This document shows, piece by piece, positions 1 to 8,110 of a DNA stretch of 37,985 nt. The stretch spans positions 1 through 37,985 of the forward strand of contig JAGGZK010000041.1 in the NCBI GenBank assembly GCA_021162065.1, given 5' to 3'. The DNA is from Thermoplasmata archaeon (lineage in GTDB: Archaea > Thermoplasmatota > E2 > UBA202 > JdFR-43). The number at the start of each line of letters is the position of its first letter. Position 1 is the first letter of the stretch. The notes beneath the pieces are model-generated. The model had not been told where the DNA came from. It saw only the letters and a list, made by a program, of their open reading frames with translations, and did not search any database. A program made the translations under genes and the position numbers.

Positions 1-21
1 CATCATCCATTCCATCACCAT
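1..21 (-). CDS. Possible 5' end of next gene in the carS operon (partial)
   Basis: On the minus strand an ATG (21-19) and a second in-frame ATG (15-13) overlap the carS stop codon, the latter as TGATG. The frame stays open to the window edge (MVMEWMM). This fits translational coupling to a downstream gene, but only seven codons are visible, so the product is unknown and it could be chance. Confidence 0.3.
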
Positions 22-530
22 GGCACCTTCTTTAATTTTAATACGTAGGCCAATAAATTTGTTGCTAAATGTATCAGGGGGGTGAAGATGAGCAGGAAAA
101 GTATCCTGTAGGGCGTGAAATTGGACATAAACCATTCTCTGGAGATGATGAAGGAAAACAGCAGGGCTCCGAGGAGGAAATCTATCTGATCGGCCACCGG
201 CCATGGCTCCCCCCTCCTTCGCCCCAATCTTCTCTTTAAAAAGCTCTCCACCATATCCCCAACCAGAGCGCCGAATGAAAGGGCAAATAGAATTATCAAC
301 GATTCCATCCCCTCTCCAAATGAGGGGTGAACTGCATTCATGATTGTGCCTGCGGCAATCCCGGAAAAAATGCCTCCTGCCAGTCCCCTCCATGTCTTTC
401 CCTCGCCCAAAATGGGCTTTCCCCTCCATGTTTTCCCAAAATCTATGGGTTTCCCTCCTCCAAAAATCACGGCGGAGGCATTAGCAACGTAGGCGGGAAA
501 TATGAGCCACAGGGCATATAGAATGCTCAT
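15..530 (-). CDS. carS: CDP-archaeol synthase (CarS)
   Basis: Integral membrane enzyme of the DUF46/CarS family. It activates the unsaturated archaeal diether phosphatidate with CTP to give CDP-archaeol, the precursor for polar head groups. The 171-aa length is typical. Visible signatures are an N-terminal hydrophobic helix, the repeated GKTWRG motif near residues 32-49, and the later segment GDMVESFLKRRLGRRRG followed by DQIDFLLGA. Several hydrophobic helices span the rest. The start overlaps the stop of the upstream RDD gene as ATGA and is preceded by the SD-like GGAGGTGAG, so the two are co-translated. GGGP synthase and a geranylgeranyl reductase of the same lipid pathway lie 23-26 kb away. 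Identification is by motif and is strong. Confidence 0.93.
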   Translation of the reverse strand: MSILYALWLIFPAYVANASAVIFGGGKPIDFGKTWRGKPILGEGKTWRGLAGGIFSGIAAGTIMNAVHPSFGEGMESLIILFALSFGALVGDMVESFLKRRLGRRRGEPWPVADQIDFLLGALLFSFIISREWFMSNFTPYRILFLLIFTPLIHLATNLLAYVLKLKKVPW

Positions 531-1705
531 TTGCTCACCTCCACTACCACAGTATCCGCCACCATATCCCCTATCCTCTGCCTCTTCGGACTTATCACTA
601 TGAATATGATGGAGAGGGCATACAAAATCAGGAAGAACTCAACTATTCTGAATATGTTGCGTGTGAATATGGCCATGAAATCCGCATTTCTGTTGTAAAT
701 GTTTCTCACCTCCATATCAAACAGGGCCTTTCCCACGGTTGTTCCGAAGAGGGACTCAAAGAAGAGAAAGTAAAGAAACTGAACCAGAATGGGAAAGGAT
801 ATCACCATGTACATTATGAAATCCATGAGGAAAAGGGAAAGCAGAATTATGGGAAAAAGTATGGCAAAATCCACAAGGAAGGCCATTATTCTTTTGGCGG
901 GGTCAGCATAAATCTTCACCATCCTGTTCATTCTTTTTAGGAGTTTTCTTTCTTCTCTGGCAGAGATACTCTCAATATCCATCCCCATGATTTTTCTGAA
1001 GATGCTTCTGTAATCCCCTCCAATGTCCATCATTTCTCCGGCGGCATATATCTCCCGCTGCAACCTTTCCATTCTCTTCTCGCTCGCTGTTGTTCTTCTC
1101 TTCTCCACAAAAAGAAAAGTGAGGCATATGGATATCATTCCCGCCAGATAGACCATATCATATATGCCAGCCCCTCCCATGGAACCAGCGAAGGGAGAGG
1201 AAAATATTTCGGGCAGATGGGCCATATCACCCCCTATGACAACTCCCAGGGTAGCAACGATGTAGGAAAAGGACATCGCCTTTGGACTGCGGAAATAAAA
1301 GAGGAGGGCAAGGAGAGAGGAGAGCAGGGAGGGTATAAAATAGTAGGGAAAATAGGATACCACCCCTTCCCCTGTCACGAAGGTTATCATGTAGGTGGCG
1401 AGGGAAACGATTGTTATGGAAATAAGCACCTTTAGAAAATTATGGGAGTTTCTGGCAATCAGATAGAAGGAAAGGACAAGAGGTATTAGAGCGCCCCCCA
1501 CATTGAGGGCCAGAAAATAATCCTTGGAAACAAAAAGGGGCATGTTCATGAACATGGTGAAGGAAGAGCCCGCAATGAGCAAACCTATCTCCCTTTTCCC
1601 AATTCCCACCTCCTCGAAGGTTTTCCAGTAAATGAGGGAAAAGGTGAACAAAAGGGCAATGAGAATTATGGGGAACATTACGGTGAGCAGCAATTCCGTC
1701 AGCAC
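527..1705 (-). CDS. DUF1614-RDD fusion membrane protein
   Basis: A 392-aa polytopic membrane protein that appears to join two families. Residues about 1-205 carry hydrophobic helices with GGALIPLVLSFYLI, TLGVVIGGDMAHLPEI and MGGAGIYDMVYLAG, the pattern I associate with DUF1614. A charged linker (about 203-265) leads to an RDD domain (about 267-390) with KRIMAFLVDFAI, FGTTVGKALFDM and RQRIGDMVADT. RDD proteins are poorly defined; some take part in ion exchange. The start is GTG, with an A/T-rich TATA element about 26 nt upstream (minus GATTTTTTTA); an internal ATG at residue 10 (1678) is an alternative. The stop overlaps carS as ATGA. Function is unknown. Confidence 0.75.
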   Translation of the reverse strand: MLTELLLTVMFPIILIALLFTFSLIYWKTFEEVGIGKREIGLLIAGSSFTMFMNMPLFVSKDYFLALNVGGALIPLVLSFYLIARNSHNFLKVLISITIVSLATYMITFVTGEGVVSYFPYYFIPSLLSSLLALLFYFRSPKAMSFSYIVATLGVVIGGDMAHLPEIFSSPFAGSMGGAGIYDMVYLAGMISICLTFLFVEKRRTTASEKRMERLQREIYAAGEMMDIGGDYRSIFRKIMGMDIESISAREERKLLKRMNRMVKIYADPAKRIMAFLVDFAILFPIILLSLFLMDFIMYMVISFPILVQFLYFLFFESLFGTTVGKALFDMEVRNIYNRNADFMAIFTRNIFRIVEFFLILYALSIIFIVISPKRQRIGDMVADTVVVEVSK

Positions 1706-1748
1706 AACTCTGATAGATGAGGAGGTTAAAAAAATCTTTGGTATTTAT

Positions 1749-2294
1749 TCAATCCGCATATGTCAAACTAACTCTGATGCACATTCCATTGAAAGAGATA
1801 TAATCTCCTCTCTTCTCCAGAAATTTCTTTACTTCCTTGCCCTCCTTTGCTGATATTTCGGCATGATAGCATGTCTCGTTGGTTGAGAGGAGATACTGGA
1901 CTGCCTTCCATAATTCGGGGCATTCTTTTATTTCTGCCTCTGTAACATTGAGGTATTGATCGCATTCTATTCTTTCCACTCTCAAATAAACCTGGCTTCT
2001 TGTGGCAGAGATTGTAAAAAATAGGAGGAAAAGGATTGTGATGGTGAGTGCAGAGATGACAAGAGATTTTGAAAGAAAGGAGGAATCGAAACCATGTTTA
2101 AGGATATATATAAAGGAAAGCAGAAGGAAGAATATGCCCATGAGGAGGAATGATATGAGCAACTCCATTATTCCACTTATATCATGATGGAAAAAGTTCT
2201 CAATAAATCCTCTTGCCCCATAAATATCGAAACCAATCAGAAAGGAGAGGATGGATGTAAGAACGAAAGGGAGATATCTCCACTTCTCTTCCAT
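1749..2294 (-). CDS. Hypothetical membrane protein
   Basis: A 181-aa protein I do not recognise. Three hydrophobic segments are visible (about residues 9-24, 43-65 and 79-97). They are followed by an 80-residue hydrophilic C-terminal part with three cysteines (ERIECDQY, IKECPELW, NETCYHAE) and a fourth near the end (GMCIRV), which could form disulfides outside the cell. It lies 43 nt upstream of the RDD gene on the same strand. It shares a symmetric TATA region with the divergent gene at 2339. A cell-envelope role is inference. Confidence 0.65.
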   Translation of the reverse strand: MEEKWRYLPFVLTSILSFLIGFDIYGARGFIENFFHHDISGIMELLISFLLMGIFFLLLSFIYILKHGFDSSFLSKSLVISALTITILFLLFFTISATRSQVYLRVERIECDQYLNVTEAEIKECPELWKAVQYLLSTNETCYHAEISAKEGKEVKKFLEKRGDYISFNGMCIRVSLTYAD

Positions 2295-2311
2295 AAATAC
2301 ATAACAATATC

Positions 2312-2319
2312 TTTTTAAA
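2312..2319. promoter_or_regulatory. Shared TATA element of a divergent gene pair
   Basis: TTTTTAAA reads as an archaeal TATA box on both strands. It lies about 20-27 nt before the ATG at 2339 (plus) and about 18-25 nt before the ATG at 2294 (minus). Only 44 nt separate the genes, so one TBP site may drive both leaderless transcripts. Confidence 0.5.
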
Positions 2320-2338
2320 GAGTTTTACATAGCATAGC

Positions 2339-3382
2339 ATGGAGGAGGAAATAAAAATCCCTGAGTTCGACGAGGAAAAATTCATGGAAAAGGAAAGAAG
2401 GAAAGCCAAAACCGCCTTCGTGGCATTCTTATTTGGTGTTTTCATGGCCATCATATGCCACCTTCTATGGAGAAATCTTGATGAAGGGCTGAAATGGCCC
2501 CTCTCCTTCCTTCTTGCCATAGCATCCATCGGCTTCATGGCAAAGATTCTTCAACTCCTGAAGGTTGATATAAACTCCTTCACAAAAAAGGAGTGGTTTG
2601 GCTCCATCGCCTTCTATTTCTTTACATGGCTTGCCATATTCATTCTGTCCATAAATCCTCCCTTCTATGATGCCTCTCCCCCAAAAATGGATGTCGCCCT
2701 GCTTCCGGAAATACAGGGGGAGAACGGGAGCATAATGGTGCTGGCGTATGTGAGCGATAATGTTGGGGTGGAGGATGTCAAAATAAACATTTCCGGCGTC
2801 GAGCATGAGATGAGAAAGGACGAGGATGGCGTATATGTATATAATTGCTCGACTGGAGGAGAGTTCCTCATATCATCCGTAGATAAAAATGGAAATGTGG
2901 CCACCTGGAAGGGGATGCTGCATTTCATGGATGATGTGGTGGATGTTGTCATTCCGGATGAACCTTTAAAGGCCGGGGATACCATAGAGATAAGAGTTTA
3001 CAAAAACGTGAGCGATGTGAATTTCAGAGTATATTACATGATAAACGGGGTGGAGGTGAATGCCACCTACGATGGAGAAAGCAGCCGATATTATATCTAC
3101 AAGACCTCACCCTCCTATGAGGGGTGGAAGGAAGGAGACAATGACATGGAGGTGTGGGTGGAGGTATTTCATTATTTCCCGGGCATGGATAAGGGATATG
3201 TGAATAAAATATATGGGGGAAATTATACAATAAAAACCGCAACCGATGAAGACATAGGCAAGATTGCTTCCCCTGAGATAAAGGACTTGCCCGGTCCCGT
3301 GAGTCTGCGCACTCCCGGCTTTGGGTTGCTTGCCCTCGTTGTTTCTCTCGCCCTTGTGTTACTCAGAAAAAAGAGAAGATAG
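2339..3382 (+). CDS. Membrane protein with extracellular domain and PGF-CTERM-like tail
   Basis: A 347-aa protein with a charged N-terminus, three hydrophobic segments (about 21-42, 52-68 and 83-103) and a long polar domain (about 105-315) rich in beta-type sequence. It ends in the tripartite tail TPGFGLLALVVSLALVL followed by RKKRR. That tail matches the PGF-CTERM sorting signal: a PGF motif, a hydrophobic helix and a basic end. Archaeosortase A processes such proteins and the new C-terminus is linked to lipid. The extracellular domain has Asn-X-Thr/Ser sites (NISG, NCST, NVSD, NATY), consistent with N-glycosylation outside the cell. Its last 24 nt overlap the 3' end of pheT on the other strand. 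Specific function unknown. Confidence 0.72.
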   Translation: MEEEIKIPEFDEEKFMEKERRKAKTAFVAFLFGVFMAIICHLLWRNLDEGLKWPLSFLLAIASIGFMAKILQLLKVDINSFTKKEWFGSIAFYFFTWLAIFILSINPPFYDASPPKMDVALLPEIQGENGSIMVLAYVSDNVGVEDVKINISGVEHEMRKDEDGVYVYNCSTGGEFLISSVDKNGNVATWKGMLHFMDDVVDVVIPDEPLKAGDTIEIRVYKNVSDVNFRVYYMINGVEVNATYDGESSRYYIYKTSPSYEGWKEGDNDMEVWVEVFHYFPGMDKGYVNKIYGGNYTIKTATDEDIGKIASPEIKDLPGPVSLRTPGFGLLALVVSLALVLLRKKRR

Positions 3383-4984
3383 ATTTATCTCGAAGGCAAT
3401 GACGGGATATTCCAGCCCAAAATTGAGTATGACAGATGGCTTTATTTCCCCGAAGTATCCCACCTCCCTTCCATTCACCTTTATCGAGGCACATCTCCCC
3501 TCTATAAAAGCACCATCCTCTTTTTCCTCCACCTCCATATCATACCCGAGATTTCTCAGTATTGCCTCCACTATGGATTTGCACTCCGTAAAATTTGCCC
3601 GGGAATCTATTTTAACTCCTCCAAGCATTGTGAGTTGCCTCGCCACATCGCCGTCCATAGAAATCACGTCTCCCACCTCATATATCTGCTGTGGGAGGTC
3701 ATTGTGTCGGTTTTTTGAAAGAATTTCCATAAGGGATGGAATAAGAGATGACCTAACAATGGAATGCTCTGCTGAAATGGGGTTCGCTATCTCCACCACA
3801 TCCCCCTTTCTCTCCATCTTGGAAAATTCCTTCTCAGGCCCGGATATGCTAAGCGTGACTATATCATTGAAGCCGAGGCCTATCATGGTGTGATGAACCC
3901 TTGAAAATGAGAAGGAGGAACCGAAGGTAACCTCCGATGGCAACCTTTCATCAAACCTCTCATATCCATATCCTATGGCAATATCCTCAACTATGTCTAT
4001 TGGATGCAATATGTCCGCCCGCCAGGCGGGTGACAGCACCTTTATTTTATTGCCCTTAAGTGAGGCGTCGTGCCCCATTCTAAGCAGCGCCTCCACCATC
4101 TCCTTCGCATTTTCAACACCCAGAATTTTTTTCACATAATCCAGCGAAACTTCGCTTTCCATGGGAGTGAGGTCTGGGGTAACCATGGTTTTATCTCCGA
4201 TAATCTTCACCTGTTCCAGTTTGCCTCCCCTCTCCGCCAGAGATGTGGAGATTATGTTGAGCGCAAATATCACCGCATTCAAATCTGTGCCGGTGACATC
4301 TATGAATATATTTCTGGTGTGCTCCTTCAGAGCGGTGAGCTGACCATTTATTATGGGGGGGAAGGAAAGCACATTATCATTTTTGTCCACTATTATCGGG
4401 TAAAGGGGGGCATCCTTCAGTAGATGGGCGTAAGCAACTCCCTTCTCATGTTTTTCCAGTATCTCCCTGAGATTCATTTCCTCATCCTTTGCCAGTGGAA
4501 CGAAACTCACCTTTTCGGGCTTCACAGCCTTGTAGAGAAAGGGTGGCTCCACCCTGTCAAGATCGTGAACGCCTATGGCCATTTTTTTCCTGTCCTTTCC
4601 TATGGAGAAATGGAGTTTTTCCTGCACCTCCATCAGAGATGCAATGGTCTCATCATTCAGCTCAACGTTTCGCACAACAGCGCCTCCTATAAAGGGCCTC
4701 ACCCCCTTCACACTCTCATCAACAGTTAGTGATATGAAGGGAGGCGATACATCATATTTCCTTATTCCCTTCTCAAGTCCAAAAAAGCAGCGGAGAGCCC
4801 TTGCCATTCCCTCAACACTGAGTAAATCGGGGCGATTGGGAAAAACCTCTATGCTTATCTCATTCCCTTCCATTCTCTCCAGACACACTCCCATCATGGG
4901 TATCCTTTTCATGAGTTCCTCTCTATCGATCTCCTCTCCTATGAGGTTCATGAGGTCGTAATAGTCAAAGTTAATTACCGGCAT
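3359..4984 (-). CDS. pheT: Phenylalanyl-tRNA synthetase beta subunit
   Basis: Beta subunit of the (alpha-beta)2 PheRS that charges tRNA-Phe; this chain holds the B3/B4 editing and B5 regions. I chose the internal ATG at 4984 over the tracked 5056, because archaeal PheT usually starts MPVINFDYYDL. An A/T-rich box (AAAATAAAATAG, about 5006-5016) sits 27 nt upstream, as expected for a leaderless message. The 541-aa length fits. Visible are FPNRPDLLSVEGMARALR near the N-terminus, DIVEDIAIGYGYERF in the B5 region, NPISAEHSIVRSSLIPSL, and a C-terminal GYFGEIKP-type segment. pheS is not in the window, so the two subunit genes are unlinked here or pheS lies elsewhere. The 3' end overlaps the convergent upstream gene by 24 nt. 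Confidence 0.95.
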   Translation of the reverse strand: MPVINFDYYDLMNLIGEEIDREELMKRIPMMGVCLERMEGNEISIEVFPNRPDLLSVEGMARALRCFFGLEKGIRKYDVSPPFISLTVDESVKGVRPFIGGAVVRNVELNDETIASLMEVQEKLHFSIGKDRKKMAIGVHDLDRVEPPFLYKAVKPEKVSFVPLAKDEEMNLREILEKHEKGVAYAHLLKDAPLYPIIVDKNDNVLSFPPIINGQLTALKEHTRNIFIDVTGTDLNAVIFALNIISTSLAERGGKLEQVKIIGDKTMVTPDLTPMESEVSLDYVKKILGVENAKEMVEALLRMGHDASLKGNKIKVLSPAWRADILHPIDIVEDIAIGYGYERFDERLPSEVTFGSSFSFSRVHHTMIGLGFNDIVTLSISGPEKEFSKMERKGDVVEIANPISAEHSIVRSSLIPSLMEILSKNRHNDLPQQIYEVGDVISMDGDVARQLTMLGGVKIDSRANFTECKSIVEAILRNLGYDMEVEEKEDGAFIEGRCASIKVNGREVGYFGEIKPSVILNFGLEYPVIAFEINLSSLFSE

Positions 4985-5102
4985 CCTGAGATAATCTGAA
5001 AATCCTATTTTATTTTGTCGATGTTTGTTAATGGTTGCAAATTGATCTTCATCCATAACAACATCTCAAAAAATATTTCTATATCCCCTTTATTACACAT
5101 AG

Positions 5103-6077
5103 ATGTTCGTCTCTGCTGGCGACCTGGAAAAATATGCTTTTTGTCCCCTGTCTTGGTGGCTCAGCAGAAGGCACAAAATTGTTGAAAAACAGGGCATAAA
5201 ACACCACAAAAAGGTGGAGAAGGAACTTTCCACCATAAAGGAGAAGGAGAAGAAGGTAAGATTTTATGAGAAATATATATTATTCTTTGCTCTCGCCGCC
5301 TCCATAGTGGCGATGGTGGGCGTCGCCTTTCTTTACGGAAAACTTGAGATATTCTGGGAATATTTTTTAGTTATCATAGCCCTTCTCTGGCTTCTCAATG
5401 CCACCTTCTTCCTTTACAGGGTGAGCAGGGTGGAGAGCATTCTGCGGGCAAGGTATGAGAAACTGCTTCTTGTTTCCTCCATGGGGGCCATAATAATATC
5501 CACCTTTCTGATAATCTCATCCAACCCGCCCGATGAAAAATGGAGCAGATTTGCGGAAATACTTGCCCTCATATGGGTGATAACCGCCAACATGCTTTTC
5601 TACAGATATGTTGTTCTGTCAGATGAGATACTCTCCAAAAAGGTGAAGTATGTTCCTCTGAGGGGAGAAATAGAATATGTGGGCAGCAACAGGAAGGGAG
5701 AGGAGATAACATCTGAAAAATACGGGATAAGGGGCACACCGGATTATGTCATAAAAATTGATGATGATTATATTCCCGTGGAGGAGAAAAGTGCAGATAT
5801 AAAACAGCCCCTCTTCCACCATGTCATTCAGATAACCGCCTACTGCATGCTTGTGGAGGACAGATATGGCGTTCCACCCCCCTATGGCATAATAAAATAC
5901 AAAAACGCCCAGTTCAAAATACCCTATGAAAAAAGATGGAAGGACATGGTTTTAGAAATGAGAGAAAAAATGCTCAGAGATATGGAAAGAGGTGGGGCGC
6001 ACAGAAATCACAACAACATAAAAAAATGCAGAAGATGCTCTTACAGGGAAAAATGTCCCGAGAGCATGGCATCATAA
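5103..6077 (+). CDS. Cas4-like PD-(D/E)XK nuclease with a transmembrane insertion
   Basis: A 324-aa RecB/Cas4-type nuclease. An N-terminal element with Cys14 (YAFCPLSWW) and a conserved His region (GIKHHKKVEKEL) is split from the catalytic core by about 130 residues with four hydrophobic helices (about 57-79, 85-105, 119-139 and 150-171). The core follows, with GTPDYV (D214), PVEEKSAD (E227, K229) and the QxxxY motif QITAY (243-247). The C-terminal cluster CRRCSYREKC gives Cys309, 312 and 318. With Cys14 these are the four ligands expected for a Cas4 [4Fe-4S] cluster. No cas gene or repeat array is nearby, so this is a solo Cas4-family protein. A TATA-like ATTTCTATATCC lies about 24 nt upstream. 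DNA substrate and role are unknown. Confidence 0.82.
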   Translation: MFVSAGDLEKYAFCPLSWWLSRRHKIVEKQGIKHHKKVEKELSTIKEKEKKVRFYEKYILFFALAASIVAMVGVAFLYGKLEIFWEYFLVIIALLWLLNATFFLYRVSRVESILRARYEKLLLVSSMGAIIISTFLIISSNPPDEKWSRFAEILALIWVITANMLFYRYVVLSDEILSKKVKYVPLRGEIEYVGSNRKGEEITSEKYGIRGTPDYVIKIDDDYIPVEEKSADIKQPLFHHVIQITAYCMLVEDRYGVPPPYGIIKYKNAQFKIPYEKRWKDMVLEMREKMLRDMERGGAHRNHNNIKKCRRCSYREKCPESMAS

Positions 6078-6079
6078 TT

Positions 6080-6301
6080 TCATATGCTCTTCTTTATGTT
6101 CTCCACTATCTTTCTGATTTTTTTCTGTCTTATCCCCTTCTCCTCCTCCAGGGCCTTCCTTATTTCCTCCAGTCTCAGTTTTATGGCCTCCAGCGAAAAT
6201 TCCGCAACACTTCTGTAGCCATATCTCGGATCGTCTATAACAACCCTCTTTATTTCCTCGTGCAAATCCTTTGGAATAGAGACGGTGCTGTATTTCACCA
6301 T
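6080..6301 (-). CDS. Ribbon-helix-helix (CopG-type) DNA-binding protein
   Basis: A 73-aa protein beginning MVKYSTVSIPKDLHEEIK, a typical RHH beta strand plus helix, then GYRSVAEFSLEAIKLRLEEI as the second helix. A basic, glutamate-rich tail follows (about 46-73). RHH dimers bind operator DNA through the N-terminal strand. It converges with the Cas4-like gene with 2 nt between stops, and a TATA-like element (minus TTATTTATTT, about 6321-6330) lies 25 nt before the ATG. No toxin gene is adjacent, so I read it as a small transcription factor rather than an antitoxin; its target is unknown. Confidence 0.8.
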   Translation of the reverse strand: MVKYSTVSIPKDLHEEIKRVVIDDPRYGYRSVAEFSLEAIKLRLEEIRKALEEEKGIRQKKIRKIVENIKKSI

Positions 6302-6357
6302 GATATCTTATTTGAGATGGAAATAAATAATTTACTGTAAGATTGTTCATGGCCCTC

Positions 6358-6370
6358 AATTATTTATAGG
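6358..6370 (+). promoter_or_regulatory. TATA box of the PAPS-reductase-like gene
   Basis: AATTATTTATAGG is centred about 26 nt before the GTG at 6390, which supports a leaderless transcript starting at that codon and decides for GTG as the start. Confidence 0.6.
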
Positions 6371-6389
6371 AGGAGTTTCTTCAAAAAGC

Positions 6390-8108
6390 GTGATACGGCT
6401 TGGAAAACTTGCATTGCATCACTGCAGGGACTGCAATCTGCCTCTCCTGAAAAGGAGTTGCTCATGTGGAGGGGAAGTGGAGCAGGTGAGGTTAACCCCT
6501 CCAGGGGATGTGAGACCTGCCTTTGAATTCGACAGAAAAATGCTGAAAGATATCATAAATAATCAGTTTGGCTCCTCATACATTCCAGAGGTGGTTCTTC
6601 TCAACCCCACCCCGGCCATAGACAAGAAGGATGAGGTGATAATAGATGGCAGGGTGGCAGGGAATTTAATTTATGACATATGGGAGAAAAGGTTTAAGTT
6701 TCAGCCCCGCCCCTGGTATGCTTCCCTGCTGGATATAAAGAGAGGATATGTGGTGGCGGACAGGGGGGCAATACCGTACATTCTGAAAACCTCCAATCTG
6801 ATGGCTCCAGGAGTGAAGGAGGCATGCAACGATATAAGCAAGGGAGATGAGGTGGTGGTGCTTGATGAAGACATGAGGGTGGTGGCAACCGGAATGGCCA
6901 GAATGGACGGAGAGGAAATGAAGGGCAAGAGAGGAATGGCGGTGAAGATAAGGGCAAGGGGATTGGAAAAGGGGGAAAGAGGGAAAGCCATTACATGGTA
7001 TGATGTGGTGAGGGAGAATCGGGATGTTATAGAAAGCATGGTGGGGGGAGAGATAAAATTCATACAGGAGACGGTGGAGAAGTATAGAAAGCCATATGCT
7101 GTTTCCTTCAGTGGAGGAAAGGACAGCCTTTCTACCCTTCTCCTCCTTCTGGAGGCAGGATATGAGCCGCCCCTCCTCTTTCTAAACACCGGACTGGAGT
7201 TTGATGAGACGGTGGAACATGTTTATGATACTGCCTCGAGATATGGGCTTGAACTGCTGGAGGGGAAGGCAGGAAACAAATTCTGGGAGGCAATAAGATT
7301 TTTCGGCCCCCCTGCCCGCGACTACAGATGGTGCTGCAAGACCTGCAAACTGGGTGTGGCGGCCATGCTCATAAAAAAGCATTTCCCCCACGGCGTTCTA
7401 TCCTTCATAGGACAGCGAAGATATGAATCGGAGCACAGGGCAAGGCATGGAAAAATATGGAATAACCCCTGGGTGGGGGGGCAGATTGCTGCTTCACCCA
7501 TACAGAACTGGACCGCCCTCCACATATGGCTGTATCTCTTCATGAGAGGGGCAAAATGGAATGTGCTATATGAGCAGGGTTTCGGAAGGATAGGATGCTG
7601 GCTATGCCCGGCGAGCGATATGGCGGAGTTTGAGTTGAAAAGGCACCCCGACTGGGAGAAGTTTGAGAGAGAGCTGGAAAAATTCTCCAGAAAACATAAT
7701 TTGCCGGAAGAATGGATCTCCCTCGGGCTATGGAGATGGCGCCGCCCGCCGAAATGGAGTGGTGTGAGTTATAAAATAGAGGAGAAAAGAGAATACAGGA
7801 TAAGAGGAAATGAGGAGAGGGTGGAGAACTTTCTAAGAATTCTGGGGGATGTGGAGAAGATAGGCAGGGAAAAATACAGGGTGGGAGAAATAGATATTGA
7901 ATTGGGTGAAGAGATAAAGGCCAGTGATAAAGAAAAACTTGTAAAAGACATCATATACAGAGGGATAGAATGCGTGGGATGTGGGGTGTGTGTGGCCAAA
8001 TGTCCGCAGAATGCCATATACATGAAGGACGGAAAGGCATGGATAGGTGAGTCATGCATCCATTGCCTGCAATGTATGGATGAGTGTCCAGTTATAGTTT
8101 TCAGATAA
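6390..8108 (+). CDS. Zinc-ribbon/PUA/PAPS-reductase/2[4Fe-4S] ferredoxin protein
   Basis: A 572-aa multidomain protein with a GTG start. Domain order: a Cys4 zinc-ribbon-like start (C12, C15, C24, C26), a linker, a PUA-like domain (about 118-190), and a PP-loop ATPase/PAPS-reductase domain with SFSGGKDSLSTL (241-246). Cysteine sites follow at WCCKTCKLG (315-319) and GCWLCP (403, 406). The end is a bacterial-type 2[4Fe-4S] ferredoxin with two CxxCxxCxxxC sets (528-538 and 556-566). Similar proteins in methanogens are annotated as PAPS reductase. The PUA domain, usually RNA-binding, leaves open a tRNA or RNA thiolation role. No sulfate-activation genes are nearby. The reaction is unproven; the domain call is strong. 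Confidence 0.85.
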   Translation: MIRLGKLALHHCRDCNLPLLKRSCSCGGEVEQVRLTPPGDVRPAFEFDRKMLKDIINNQFGSSYIPEVVLLNPTPAIDKKDEVIIDGRVAGNLIYDIWEKRFKFQPRPWYASLLDIKRGYVVADRGAIPYILKTSNLMAPGVKEACNDISKGDEVVVLDEDMRVVATGMARMDGEEMKGKRGMAVKIRARGLEKGERGKAITWYDVVRENRDVIESMVGGEIKFIQETVEKYRKPYAVSFSGGKDSLSTLLLLLEAGYEPPLLFLNTGLEFDETVEHVYDTASRYGLELLEGKAGNKFWEAIRFFGPPARDYRWCCKTCKLGVAAMLIKKHFPHGVLSFIGQRRYESEHRARHGKIWNNPWVGGQIAASPIQNWTALHIWLYLFMRGAKWNVLYEQGFGRIGCWLCPASDMAEFELKRHPDWEKFERELEKFSRKHNLPEEWISLGLWRWRRPPKWSGVSYKIEEKREYRIRGNEERVENFLRILGDVEKIGREKYRVGEIDIELGEEIKASDKEKLVKDIIYRGIECVGCGVCVAKCPQNAIYMKDGKAWIGESCIHCLQCMDECPVIVFR

Positions 8109-8110
8109 TT

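Noticed and set aside
5103-6301. CRISPR-Cas adaptation locus suggested by a Cas4-like gene
   Set aside because: No cas1, cas2 or repeat-spacer array in the window; the gene is a solo family member.
6080-6301. Toxin-antitoxin pair around the RHH protein
   Set aside because: No toxin gene is adjacent in the same direction; the convergent neighbour is a large membrane nuclease.
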